Shown here one piece after another: positions 1-7,401 of a DNA stretch of 64,000 nucleotides. The stretch's first letter is position 1, and every line of letters starts with the position of its first letter. Origin of the DNA: Crocinitomicaceae bacterium (GTDB taxonomy: Bacteria > Bacteroidota > Bacteroidia > Flavobacteriales_D > Crocinitomicaceae); NCBI GenBank assembly GCA_020635955.1, contig JACJYW010000004.1, positions 310,001-374,000 on the forward strand, read 5' to 3'. The translations under genes were made by a program, and so were the position numbers. The notes below the pieces were generated by a model that was given only the letters and a program-made list of their open reading frames with translations, did no database searches and had not been told where the DNA came from.

Positions 1-163
1 CTTCTATTATAAAATAATCAGGTAAAACCGAACTCTCAGGATGGATCTGAATATCTGTTGAAATGCCTTCAAAAGCGATATCAGGATAAGACAGATAAAG
101 CGTGTCTTCAGCCTTCAACCAATTTGACATCAACAATAATAGAAGAAGTGTGATCTTTTTCAT
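1..163 (-). CDS. N-terminal fragment of a secreted or envelope protein
   Basis: Open frame on the minus strand from an ATG at 163 to the left edge of the window; the rest lies outside. The N-terminus, MKKITLLLLLLMSNWLKAED, is a typical Sec signal peptide: a lysine pair, a long leucine run and a plausible cleavage site after KA. There is no lipobox cysteine. About 54 residues are visible and show no family I recognise. A -7 type promoter element lies just upstream (171-178), leaving almost no 5' leader. The gene follows the pyrD operon in the same direction, but its own promoter suggests separate transcription. Confidence 0.7.
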   Translation of the reverse strand, partial: MKKITLLLLLLMSNWLKAEDTLYLSYPDIAFEGISTDIQIHPESSVLPDYFIIE

Positions 164-170
164 GTTGAAG

Positions 171-178
171 CAAATGTA
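171..178 (-). promoter_or_regulatory. Bacteroidota -7 promoter element
   Basis: Reverse strand reads TACATTTG, a match to the Bacteroidota -7 consensus TAnnTTTG. Its 3' end is 7 bases from the ATG at 163, so the transcript would be leaderless or nearly so. No convincing -33 TTTG was found at the usual spacing. Confidence 0.45.
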
Positions 179-250
179 ATGAATTGAAAAACCAAATTAC
201 AAATCGCCTATTCCAAAATACAAGTATTCAATTGTTGATAGCGACCTGTT

Positions 251-835
251 TTAATGTCCTGCATTAAAGGCTGGAAGGAAAATAGCGTTCACAGAATCCT
301 TCATTTCTGGCTTTACAAAGTGGTTATTGATCTCTTCTACATCAACAGGTTCGTATTTATCCCCCTGCCAAACATGTTTAATTGCCACCAGTCCAATATC
401 CGGATCATCATAACCAATCAAAAGATCACTATAACCAATAAAACTGGTACGAATTTCCATTAATTTACCCAGGTATTGGTTAACTATCAAATATTTACCC
501 AGATGTTGACGTATCACTACAATTTGATGTACCGGTGATCCATATAAGCCCGGGATCATTTCAACAATAAAACCTTCTTCCCACTCTTTGTTTGGGCGAT
601 AATCAAAAACCCTGAAAAATTTATTGGTACAAGGTGGGATGTCTAAAACAGTATCTGATAAAGTACAGATCTGAAGCTGTTCCATGATCTTAATGCACTC
701 TTCATTCAACGGCGGATAAGCATCCGTGATATACGTTGTTTCTGAAACAAAATCCTCACGATCTGTTCCATTGGAACTTCCCGAACATGCAGTTAAAATA
801 ATAAGAATAAATGCTAAGAACAGGGTTCTTGTCAT
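251..835 (-). CDS. hypothetical lipoprotein, 194 aa
   Basis: The N-terminus has a hydrophobic stretch ending in a lipobox L-T-A-C with Cys17, followed by a Ser/Gly-rich linker, so this is very probably a lipoprotein. Two cysteine pairs in the first third (ECIKIMEQLQIC and PPC) could form disulfides outside the cytoplasm. The remainder is mixed alpha/beta and I recognise no named domain. Its ATG overlaps the stop of the DUF2807 gene by 4 bases (ATGA), indicating translational coupling. It is the last gene of the pyrD / HMG-CoA lyase / DUF2807 / lipoprotein string. Confidence 0.8.
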   Translation of the reverse strand: MTRTLFLAFILIILTACSGSSNGTDREDFVSETTYITDAYPPLNEECIKIMEQLQICTLSDTVLDIPPCTNKFFRVFDYRPNKEWEEGFIVEMIPGLYGSPVHQIVVIRQHLGKYLIVNQYLGKLMEIRTSFIGYSDLLIGYDDPDIGLVAIKHVWQGDKYEPVDVEEINNHFVKPEMKDSVNAIFLPAFNAGH

Positions 836-1530
836 TTGCTTTCAAGTTTTTCGATATTTCCTGCTATAACGGTTTTTTGTTGAACGTTACTTGATTCGTT
901 TTCACCGTCATATTTATATTTTATCGTTCCTCCAGTATTCACTTTAAGATCCATTTTTTTTGAACCCCAGCAAGAAATATCTCCTCCGGTTGAAACTTTA
1001 GCAATAACCTCATCAGCATGAAGATCAACAGCAGAGATAAAACCTCCAGTACTCACCTTTAAATTAGCAATACCTACTTTACCTCTTAATCTAATATCTT
1101 TTCCTGTGATAATGGAAGCATTTACTTTGTCACATGAAAGTTCAGCTGAAATAATACCGTCAGTTCTTACACTCAAGTCTATTTCATCCCCTTCTAATGG
1201 AGACTCGCATTTGATCCATGCTCCACCACTTGCATCAATATTCAAGACCTTTTCATACGTAATGTAGATCTTCAATTCCAGCTTTTTAAACGTATTTCCT
1301 TTGATCTTAACATCAAGATTACCACCCTGCACGGTAATTTCAACCTGATCATCTGTGATCTCCGGCTCATTATTTTCAACTTTGACATGATGTTTGTCCC
1401 CTTTTGTTAAGAATAACTTGAAGTTTCCATTGGCTTTTACGGTTGTAAAGGCATCAAGGTCTTTTTCAAATTCACCAGCAAATACCTGGGTTGATAATAC
1501 TAATAGAGCTAAGGTTAAAATGTTTTTCAT
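832..1530 (-). CDS. DUF2807 (GIN domain) secreted protein
   Basis: 232 aa with a Sec signal peptide (cleavage probably after VFA-G, residue 18-19). The mature part looks like the DUF2807 / head-GIN family common in Bacteroidota: an opening F-x-T-V-K-A-N-G-N-F-K-L strand, then short periodic beta strands with repeated sTGG turns (DASGGAW, VSTGGFI, VSTGGDI, VNTGGTI), consistent with a right-handed beta-helix. Family members are annotated as putative auto-transporter adhesins, but no function is firmly known. It sits 6 bases after the HMG-CoA lyase stop and overlaps the next lipoprotein gene by 4 bases. Confidence 0.8.
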   Translation of the reverse strand: MKNILTLALLVLSTQVFAGEFEKDLDAFTTVKANGNFKLFLTKGDKHHVKVENNEPEITDDQVEITVQGGNLDVKIKGNTFKKLELKIYITYEKVLNIDASGGAWIKCESPLEGDEIDLSVRTDGIISAELSCDKVNASIITGKDIRLRGKVGIANLKVSTGGFISAVDLHADEVIAKVSTGGDISCWGSKKMDLKVNTGGTIKYKYDGENESSNVQQKTVIAGNIEKLESK

Positions 1531-1536
1531 ATTTAA

Positions 1537-2391
1537 TTATTTAGGAAATACTTCAGCTGCCATTTCCATGGCAATACTGAATTCGTTTTGGTCAATATTT
1601 GTGCCAATTTTATTTTCGTTGAAATATGCCATCATTCCTTCAGTTGGCATATTCCCAGTAAGATCATCTTTAGCCATTGGACAGCCACCAAAACCTTTGA
1701 TTGCGCCATCAAACCTTCTGCATCCTGCTTCATATGCAGCAGAAACTTTTTCATGAACTGACGTTGGGGTTGAATGCAAGTGAGCTCCAATTTCCACATT
1801 TGGCAGTTCTCGCATCAGATCAGTGAACATCTTAGTTATATTATCACGATTAGATACACCAATAGTATCACCAAGAGCTAAAATATTCACTCCCAATTCG
1901 TTGTGAAGCCTTGCTCCCCAATGTGCGGCTATTTCAGTATCCCAAGGATCTCCATAAGGATTACCGAAAGCCATTGAAAGATAAACGACTAATTGTTTCC
2001 CATTGCTTACACAGATATCCTGGATGTCTTTTACTCTATCAAAGGATTCTTCAATAGTAGAATTGGTATTTCGAATCTGGAAAGTTTGTGAGATAGAGAA
2101 AGGAAATCCGAAATAGGCTATTTCTTCAAATTGTGCAGCATCTTCAGCCCCTCTTTTATTCACTACAATAGAGAGCAATTTTGAAATGGTGGTATCTAAC
2201 TCCAATTTAGAAAGAACTTCAGCCGTATCTCTCATTTGAGGAATTGCCTTTGGAGATACGAAACTTCCAAAATCGATCGTATCAAAACCAACTTTCAAGA
2301 GCTGATTAATATAATTAGCCTTCATCTCCGTTGGAATGAAATCATGCAAACCTTGCATAGCATCTCGGGGACATTCGATCAATTTAAGCAT
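1537..2391 (-). CDS. hydroxymethylglutaryl-CoA lyase
   Basis: 284-aa TIM-barrel protein of the HMGL-like family. It carries the N-terminal E-C-P-R-D motif (residues 6-10; Arg9 and Asp10 are the catalytic Arg and metal-binding Asp), the metal-binding H-L-H at 204-206 and the active-site loop cysteine in GFGGCPMA (Cys237). The reaction splits HMG-CoA into acetyl-CoA and acetoacetate, the last step of leucine breakdown. Length agrees with the bacterial family. The gene overlaps the end of pyrD by 8 bases, so the two are probably co-transcribed although the pathways are unrelated. Related HMGL-fold enzymes are possible, but the GGCP loop favours the lyase. Confidence 0.88.
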   Translation of the reverse strand: MLKLIECPRDAMQGLHDFIPTEMKANYINQLLKVGFDTIDFGSFVSPKAIPQMRDTAEVLSKLELDTTISKLLSIVVNKRGAEDAAQFEEIAYFGFPFSISQTFQIRNTNSTIEESFDRVKDIQDICVSNGKQLVVYLSMAFGNPYGDPWDTEIAAHWGARLHNELGVNILALGDTIGVSNRDNITKMFTDLMRELPNVEIGAHLHSTPTSVHEKVSAAYEAGCRRFDGAIKGFGGCPMAKDDLTGNMPTEGMMAYFNENKIGTNIDQNEFSIAMEMAAEVFPK

Positions 2392-3427
2392 TTCTATACC
2401 GTAACAATATTGCTTTGTTAATTTCCTTTACCAATATAGGACCTTCGTAGATAAATCCGGTATAAATCTGAATTAAATCTGCGCCAGCTTCTAATTTTTC
2501 TATGGCATCATCCGCCGAATGGATTCCTCCAACACCAATGATAGGAAATGCCTTATTTGATTTTTGAGCTAAATAACGTATCACTTCCGTAGATCGATCT
2601 TTCAATGGTTTACCACTCAACCCTCCATTTCCTATAGCTTTTACCTTCTCCGGATCGGTGGACAGATTATCTCTTGTAATGGTTGTATTAGTTGCTATTA
2701 CACCATCAATTTTACTTTGAGCAACAATTTCGATCACTTCATCTAATTGCCCATCATTTAAATCAGGGGCAATTTTCAATAAAATAGGTTTTTGATGTTG
2801 ATATTCTTTATTCAATTGAACCAATTCACCTAAGAGATCAACCAGAAAATCCTGATCCTGCAACTTTTTCACATCACCAATATTTGGGCAGCTGACGTTC
2901 ACCACAAAGTAATCAACCTGATCATGCAATGCCTTAAAATTATATATATAATCAGCCTTTGCATTGGTATTATCAGTAGCCGTATTCTTTCCTATATTTC
3001 CACCAACAATGATCTTTGTATTTCTCTTTTTCAATCTGGCAGCAATAGCATCTACTCCATCATTATTGAACCCCATTCGATTGATAATTCCCTTATCCTT
3101 TTTTAACCTGAACAACCTAGGCTTAGGGTTTCCTGATTGCGGCTTGGGAGTTGCGGTTCCAATTTCAATGAAACCAAATCCAAAATTTTCTAACTCATTG
3201 ATAAGCAATGCATTTTTATCAAATCCTGCTGCTATTCCCACTGGATTTTTGAACTTCAATCCAAAAAGTTCTTTTTCCAATTTAGGATCTTTCACCACAT
3301 AGATAGATCTTCTTATTGCAGAAACAAAAGGAATTTTACTTGAAATTTTAATGGCTTTGAATGTAAAATGATGTACAGCTTCCGGATCGAAAAGAAATAA
3401 AAACGGTCGCAAAAGGAGTTTATACAT
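2384..3427 (-). CDS. pyrD: dihydroorotate dehydrogenase (class 2-like, quinone-linked)
   Basis: 347 aa; oxidises dihydroorotate to orotate in pyrimidine synthesis, with electrons normally passed to quinone. The N-terminal segment (about residues 1-45, hydrophobic, LLLRPFLFLFDPEAVHHFTF) is the membrane-associating extension of class 2 enzymes. FMN-site motifs NPVGIAAGFDKN (61-72) and GGLSGKPL (268-275) are present. The catalytic-base motif is N-V-S-C-P-N with Cys180, whereas textbook class 2 enzymes have Ser and class 1 enzymes have Cys. First gene of a four-gene minus-strand operon, with a -7 promoter box at 3448-3455. Confidence 0.93.
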   Translation of the reverse strand: MYKLLLRPFLFLFDPEAVHHFTFKAIKISSKIPFVSAIRRSIYVVKDPKLEKELFGLKFKNPVGIAAGFDKNALLINELENFGFGFIEIGTATPKPQSGNPKPRLFRLKKDKGIINRMGFNNDGVDAIAARLKKRNTKIIVGGNIGKNTATDNTNAKADYIYNFKALHDQVDYFVVNVSCPNIGDVKKLQDQDFLVDLLGELVQLNKEYQHQKPILLKIAPDLNDGQLDEVIEIVAQSKIDGVIATNTTITRDNLSTDPEKVKAIGNGGLSGKPLKDRSTEVIRYLAQKSNKAFPIIGVGGIHSADDAIEKLEAGADLIQIYTGFIYEGPILVKEINKAILLRYRNA

Positions 3428-3447
3428 TCAGGATATTGCTTTGATAA

Positions 3448-3455
3448 CAAAAATA
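3448..3455 (-). promoter_or_regulatory. -7 promoter element of the pyrD operon
   Basis: Reverse strand reads TATTTTTG (TAnnTTTG consensus), 20 bases upstream of the pyrD ATG. No TTTG at the expected -33 distance, so support is from the -7 box and position only. Confidence 0.4.
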
Positions 3456-3520
3456 AGAACTCTTGCGAGATATTATGTTGACCCAAGAAAATTTAACGAA
3501 AAAATTAATTGAATATAAAC

Positions 3521-4459
3521 TTAGAATCTCGCTCTATATTTCCATTTCAATTTGTTGGAGCCTTTTTGCTGCAAATTCTTGATCAATGAGACATTGAACC
3601 AGAAGTAAGCATCCTTTTGTTTATCATCCCCTCTTCTTTCACCTGGATAGGTCCAACCGGCAAAAGCTCCATCTGATTTATCTGCATAAGCTACAGCATT
3701 AGAACCATATGCATTTCCCAACGCAACTGGATCATAGTAAACCGTTGAAACATCATCAATATAATCTGTAAAAGTCTTTGTATAAGTCAGTTCAAATGAA
3801 ATCCTCCAAACCTGATCTAAACCAATCTTTGTACCCATTCCAAATGGGATTCCCCAGTTGAATAAGCCATAAGGCTTAGGGCCATTTGCCAATCCCTGAC
3901 CTTCAGTATGCAATGGTCTCAAATTTGTTCCATCTAATGCCTTGGGTATATACATAAAACCGGTGATACCTGAAAATAAATAGACCAGAGTATTCTTGTT
4001 CTTCATCCCCTTTAAGCCACTGATCGAATGTCGCTTTCCGTAATGTTCATTATTAAATATGACCAATTCTAAATGTTGAGCCAACTCTACCAAATGACAT
4101 TTAAAATCAAGATTTCGGTTTCGTCTGAAAGGTTCAGTAGTCAGGTTATCAGCACCTCTGAAAACCCCGTATTGTAGAATTGTTTTGGTAAGAATCCATG
4201 GACGCAATCTGTAGCGATACCCTAAATGTCCTGAAACTCTGGTAGTAGACCACTCAAGATCCATAAATGAATAATCAGTACCAATTCGATTTAATCCACC
4301 AAGATCACCTAAGAAATTTGTTGCACCAATACCAAAGAAGAACTCTTTTCGTTGGCCTTTCCAATAATCACTTGTGGTAAAGTTAGTATTGCGCCATTGC
4401 GCAGTGGCATGACCGGTCCATAACAAAACAATAAATATTAATAACGAGAGGTTCTTCAC
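3521..4459 (-). CDS. outer-membrane beta-barrel-like protein (DUF6089-like)
   Basis: 312 aa with a signal peptide (cleavage near HATAQ, residue 21). The mature protein has features of Bacteroidota outer-membrane proteins: FFFGIGATNFLGDLGG near the start, alternating aromatic/hydrophobic strands, HLGYRYRLRPW, and a C-terminus ending in Phe (KYRARF), as expected of a BAM-inserted barrel. It resembles the DUF6089 group, but I make that call from pattern only. It has a well-spaced promoter (4485-4515) and lies convergent with nothing; the sigma-factor region lies upstream on the same strand. Function unknown. Confidence 0.65.
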   Translation of the reverse strand: MKNLSLLIFIVLLWTGHATAQWRNTNFTTSDYWKGQRKEFFFGIGATNFLGDLGGLNRIGTDYSFMDLEWSTTRVSGHLGYRYRLRPWILTKTILQYGVFRGADNLTTEPFRRNRNLDFKCHLVELAQHLELVIFNNEHYGKRHSISGLKGMKNKNTLVYLFSGITGFMYIPKALDGTNLRPLHTEGQGLANGPKPYGLFNWGIPFGMGTKIGLDQVWRISFELTYTKTFTDYIDDVSTVYYDPVALGNAYGSNAVAYADKSDGAFAGWTYPGERRGDDKQKDAYFWFNVSLIKNLQQKGSNKLKWKYRARF

Positions 4460-4484
4460 GGTACGTTTTTAACACCATTATGTG

Positions 4485-4515
4485 CAAAAATAGGAAACGT
4501 CACTTTTATATCCAA
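4485..4515 (-). promoter_or_regulatory. Bacteroidota sigma-A-type promoter (-33 and -7)
   Basis: On the reverse strand a TTG (4513-4515) is followed after 20 bases by TATTTTTG (4485-4492). Both elements and the spacing fit the Bacteroidota TTTG-N19-21-TAnnTTTG pattern. It lies about 26 bases upstream of the outer-membrane protein gene ending at 3521. Confidence 0.6.
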
Positions 4516-4597
4516 TAACTAAATGTTAACAAATAGCTATTTGAGGGGGAACCATTACTTAAAAGTAATTCGGATAATGAAAAATCAATAAAACTGA

Positions 4598-5401
4598 TTA
4601 ATTCATCAAGACATATCTCAAAGGATTAAGCCTGACAATATCTCCTTTGTCATTTTTACCTTTGATATTCTCAAAATAAATGGTCTCTCCAGAATTGATT
4701 TTTTTCAGAGCAGCTTTCATTTCTTCATTTAGCTGATTGCTTTCTTCTTCAAAAACTTTTCCTCCTAACCCATCAATCAGGTGTAATTCAAAGTGAATAA
4801 CATTAACATCTGACTCAGTAGTAATCCCTTTATTATCGAATAATTCCTCTTTAGATATTGAACCATTCACCTTTCCACTAATTCTAGGATGCAAATTCAT
4901 TATTTCATTTGTCCCTTGATGTATGTCATTATGAGCTAATTCGGTGGTATTAAGATCAGCTTCTATGCGATCATTTTGATCGTTTTCGATTGTTTGCCCG
5001 GAATTATTTTCGTTTTCTAAAGTAGAGTTATTACCATCTAAGTTATTTGAGTTATTAATGAAATCAGCATATGCAAAAGTTTCTTTGACCAGATCTTCGG
5101 TGGATGATTTCGGATCCATTTGAATGATCTGATTATCAGGTACGGTCATTTCTGGTGGAGCTTCAATATTTGTGACCATTTGCTTATCAAGATTAGCCGT
5201 GTCATTGTCACTGAAAATGGCAATTCCTCCAACAACTAAACCAATTGACGCTAGCCCTGTTGTCCCCATAAACCAGGTAGATTTATAAAATGGTTTGGAC
5301 ATGATTGCGTGGTTCTTCATCAAGCCGTCAAAATCTTTTCTGGCTTGAATCGATTTGGCATCAACCTGAGGTCTATCCAAATTAATTTTGATGTTTTTCA
5401 T
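4598..5401 (-). CDS. single-pass membrane protein downstream of ECF sigma factor, possible anti-sigma/regulator
   Basis: 267 aa. Residues 1-40 form a charged cytoplasmic segment (LDRPQVDAKSIQARKDFDGLMKN), followed by a Lys/Tyr-rich KPFYKSTWF edge and one transmembrane helix (about residues 45-64). The rest is a long periplasmic region, acidic and Asn-rich in the middle (about 105-155), ending in a compact domain with ELHLIDGLGGKVFEEESNQL. The order sigma gene then one-helix membrane protein is the arrangement of many sigma/anti-sigma pairs, but no zinc-finger anti-sigma motif is visible, so the role is inferred from context only. The gap to the sigma gene is 179 bases. Confidence 0.7.
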   Translation of the reverse strand: MKNIKINLDRPQVDAKSIQARKDFDGLMKNHAIMSKPFYKSTWFMGTTGLASIGLVVGGIAIFSDNDTANLDKQMVTNIEAPPEMTVPDNQIIQMDPKSSTEDLVKETFAYADFINNSNNLDGNNSTLENENNSGQTIENDQNDRIEADLNTTELAHNDIHQGTNEIMNLHPRISGKVNGSISKEELFDNKGITTESDVNVIHFELHLIDGLGGKVFEEESNQLNEEMKAALKKINSGETIYFENIKGKNDKGDIVRLNPLRYVLMN

Positions 5402-5481
5402 TAGTCAACGTTTATTTTCAATCTGCCTAATGGAATCTTAGATTGTTAAAATAACTTGTTCATTATCGATTCAAATTATTT

Positions 5482-5489
5482 CAAAAATA
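5482..5489 (-). promoter_or_regulatory. possible -7 element for the membrane-protein gene
   Basis: Reverse strand reads TATTTTTG, 80 bases upstream of the ATG at 5401. There is no clear -33 partner. If real, this gene is transcribed independently of the sigma gene upstream. Confidence 0.3.
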
Positions 5490-5545
5490 TAGATCACATT
5501 AACTTGCTTTTGTTGGTAATTCATTTTTTTAATTGCGGCAACAAC

Positions 5546-5561
5546 CACTGTTTGAACAGTG
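5546..5561 (-). promoter_or_regulatory. 16-bp palindrome between sigma factor and membrane protein genes
   Basis: CACTGTT-TG-AACAGTG is a perfect 7-bp inverted repeat with a 2-base centre, 20 bases past the sigma-factor stop codon. It is not followed by a T tract on the minus strand, so it is a weak terminator candidate. An operator or RNA-processing site is equally possible. Confidence 0.35.
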
Positions 5562-5580
5562 ATTGAAGCCACAAAATATT

Positions 5581-6153
5581 CTATTTATAGTCATCAAATA
5601 ACTTTCTCATTTTCTTGATCACCCTGTGCGCTTTAACTTTCGCATTATTTTCTGTGATCTCCAAAATATCTCCTATCTCTTTAAATGATCGCTTTTCAAA
5701 GAAACGCATCTCCACCATCTGGATGTCTTCCTCATTTAATTTCGAGATAGCAGTTAACAGCAACTGTCTGTTCTCATCTGTTTTATCTTCTTCCCATTCC
5801 TCGATCATTTCAAAGAGATGCATGCTTTCAACATTAACTGTTCTTTCTGCTCTTTTATCTCTAAATGATTGATATAACTCAGATTTTGCAATACGGTACA
5901 ACCATGATGCAAAGGGAACACCTCTGTATTCATACTTATGAATATTATTTAGCGCCTTTAAAAAAACCTGGCTGGTAACATCATAAGCTGTTTCTTTGTC
6001 GTCCATTCGTTGATAGATGTACCTGAAAATCTGTTCGTAATACTTGTTGTAAAGTGGCTCAAAACCCTTGGGATCTTCCTTCGCGTACTTTACCCACTTA
6101 AGCTCCTGCATGAGCTTATCCTCAGTGTGATGATAAATAGGGTTAACTGGCAT
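5581..6153 (-). CDS. ECF-type RNA polymerase sigma factor
   Basis: 190-aa sigma-70 family protein of the extracytoplasmic-function group. Region 2 is visible at about residues 25-95 (FEPLYNKYYEQIFRYIYQR, then the -10-binding part with DVTSQVFLKAL and FASWLYRIAKSEL). Region 4 spans about 130-187 (VEMRFFEKRSFKEIGDIL, a helix-turn-helix ending in KVKAHRVIKKMRKL). Regions 1 and 3 are absent, as in ECF factors. It would direct RNA polymerase to a specific promoter set. The downstream one-helix membrane gene may be its regulator. Confidence 0.92.
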   Translation of the reverse strand: MPVNPIYHHTEDKLMQELKWVKYAKEDPKGFEPLYNKYYEQIFRYIYQRMDDKETAYDVTSQVFLKALNNIHKYEYRGVPFASWLYRIAKSELYQSFRDKRAERTVNVESMHLFEMIEEWEEDKTDENRQLLLTAISKLNEEDIQMVEMRFFEKRSFKEIGDILEITENNAKVKAHRVIKKMRKLFDDYK

Positions 6154-6280
6154 AGGTCTTGTGATTGGTTTTATTTTCTTTGCAATTGTTATAACTGATC
6201 AATTCAGTTTGGTTACAGTAGTAATTTGTTTTTTTTCTTTTCCTATTGGCTTAATGCATTTTCTGTGCCATACTTTATGT

Positions 6281-6314
6281 ACGCATAAATAATCTATCTA
6301 TTGCGTAGATTATT
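6281..6314. promoter_or_regulatory. interlocking inverted repeats in divergent intergenic region
   Basis: AATAATCTA (6288-6296) is inverted as TAGATTATT (6306-6314) with a 9-base spacer. ACGCA (6281-6285) is also inverted as TGCGT (6302-6306), so the two pairings compete. The site lies between the divergent sigma factor and SanA-like genes. It could be an operator or an RNA hairpin; there is no T tract. Confidence 0.35.
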
Positions 6315-6408
6315 CAAATAATATTGGATACGGGTCGGATAAAAATTAAGGTTCAACCTTCTTACAATTTAAGAAAATTATGTCTCAAATAAAAATAAAA
6401 TTTGAGGT

Positions 6409-7017
6409 ATGAGATTGATTTACAAATATTACGACCTGCCCATTTTGCTTTTAGTTATCGTTATTTCATTTAACCAATGGATCATTATCAGATCTGATAA
6501 ATACCTCTATGATGAACTGGAGAGTATACCATTTAAAAAGACCGCATTGGTTTTGGGTGCCGCAAAAAATGGCAGATATGGAGGCATCAATCCTTATTTC
6601 AAATACCGAATGGAAGCGGCTGCCGAACTTTACCTGGCCGGAAAAGTTGAAAATATATTGGTATCCGGGGATAACCATTCTGTTACCTATGATGAACCAA
6701 CGGACATGGCTAATTACCTCGTTGAACTAGGCGTCCCTAGAGAAAAGATCATTCTTGATTATGCCGGTTTTAGAACTATCGACTCTGTAATTCGCGCTAA
6801 AAAAGTTTTCCACTGTCAACAATTGATAATTGTCAGTCAAAAATTTCATAATCAAAGGGCTGTTTATGCTGCCAGACATTTAGGAATTGATGCCGTAGGC
6901 TATAATGCACGGGATGTTCAGAGCAAAAACAATTTTACCCATTACAGAGAGATCGTTTCAAAATTCGTAATGGTTCTGGACCTTCACTTATTAAAAACCA
7001 AACCTAAATTTCTATGA
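6409..7017 (+). CDS. SanA/YdcF-family (DUF218) membrane protein
   Basis: 202 aa with one N-terminal transmembrane helix (about residues 10-25) and a DUF218 domain. Recognisable parts are the opening strand TALVLGAAKNGRYGGINPYFKYRMEAAAELY (cited in pieces: TALVLGA, NPYFKYRM), the ILVSGDN strand at about 80-90 and the later LIIVSQKFHNQRA helix. These match the SanA branch, linked in enterobacteria to envelope barrier function and vancomycin exclusion; the biochemical activity is unclear. The ATG follows TTTGAGGT. The 2-base overlap region after its stop and the lipoprotein downstream suggest loose co-transcription. Confidence 0.85.
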   Translation: MRLIYKYYDLPILLLVIVISFNQWIIIRSDKYLYDELESIPFKKTALVLGAAKNGRYGGINPYFKYRMEAAAELYLAGKVENILVSGDNHSVTYDEPTDMANYLVELGVPREKIILDYAGFRTIDSVIRAKKVFHCQQLIIVSQKFHNQRAVYAARHLGIDAVGYNARDVQSKNNFTHYREIVSKFVMVLDLHLLKTKPKFL

Positions 7018-7071
7018 TGACGTTTAGATATTTAGAAACTAGTTTCCTAATTTTACTGAAAATATCATTGA

Positions 7072-7401
7072 ATGAGGTTAACACTCAGTTTAGTTTTATT
7101 GATTGCTTTCATTGCAGCTTCCTGTTCAAAAGATCCTGAAGCTTGTATTGAAGTGGATAAAAATTCAGTTACTGTTGGAGAAAGCATCCAATTAACATCT
7201 TGTTCGAAAAGAGCACTTAGTTTCATATGGTCGTTTAGTGGGCCCGAAGGCGCAACTGCAAATAGTATTCAACGATCAGAAGAATCTTTTTCATTCTCAT
7301 TTGATACGGCTGGTTCGTACACAGTTAAATTACAGGCATTTTACAGATATTCATGGTTAGGCGCTTGGGACACCACTAATACGGTGATCACAGTTAATTA
7401 A
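7072..7401 (+). CDS. small PKD-like lipoprotein, 109 aa
   Basis: Lipobox A-A-S-C with Cys18 after a hydrophobic signal, followed by a single Ig/PKD-like domain of about 85 residues: VTVGESIQLTSCS, SFIWSFSGPEG, and the closing FDTAGSYTVKLQAF strand, which is the usual PKD end. Cys25 and Cys44 may pair. The protein is probably anchored in the outer membrane and exposed. Its stop codon abuts, with no gap, the stop codon of the convergent lipoprotein gene (7402-8775), so no terminator fits between them. Confidence 0.8.
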   Translation: MRLTLSLVLLIAFIAASCSKDPEACIEVDKNSVTVGESIQLTSCSKRALSFIWSFSGPEGATANSIQRSEESFSFSFDTAGSYTVKLQAFYRYSWLGAWDTTNTVITVN

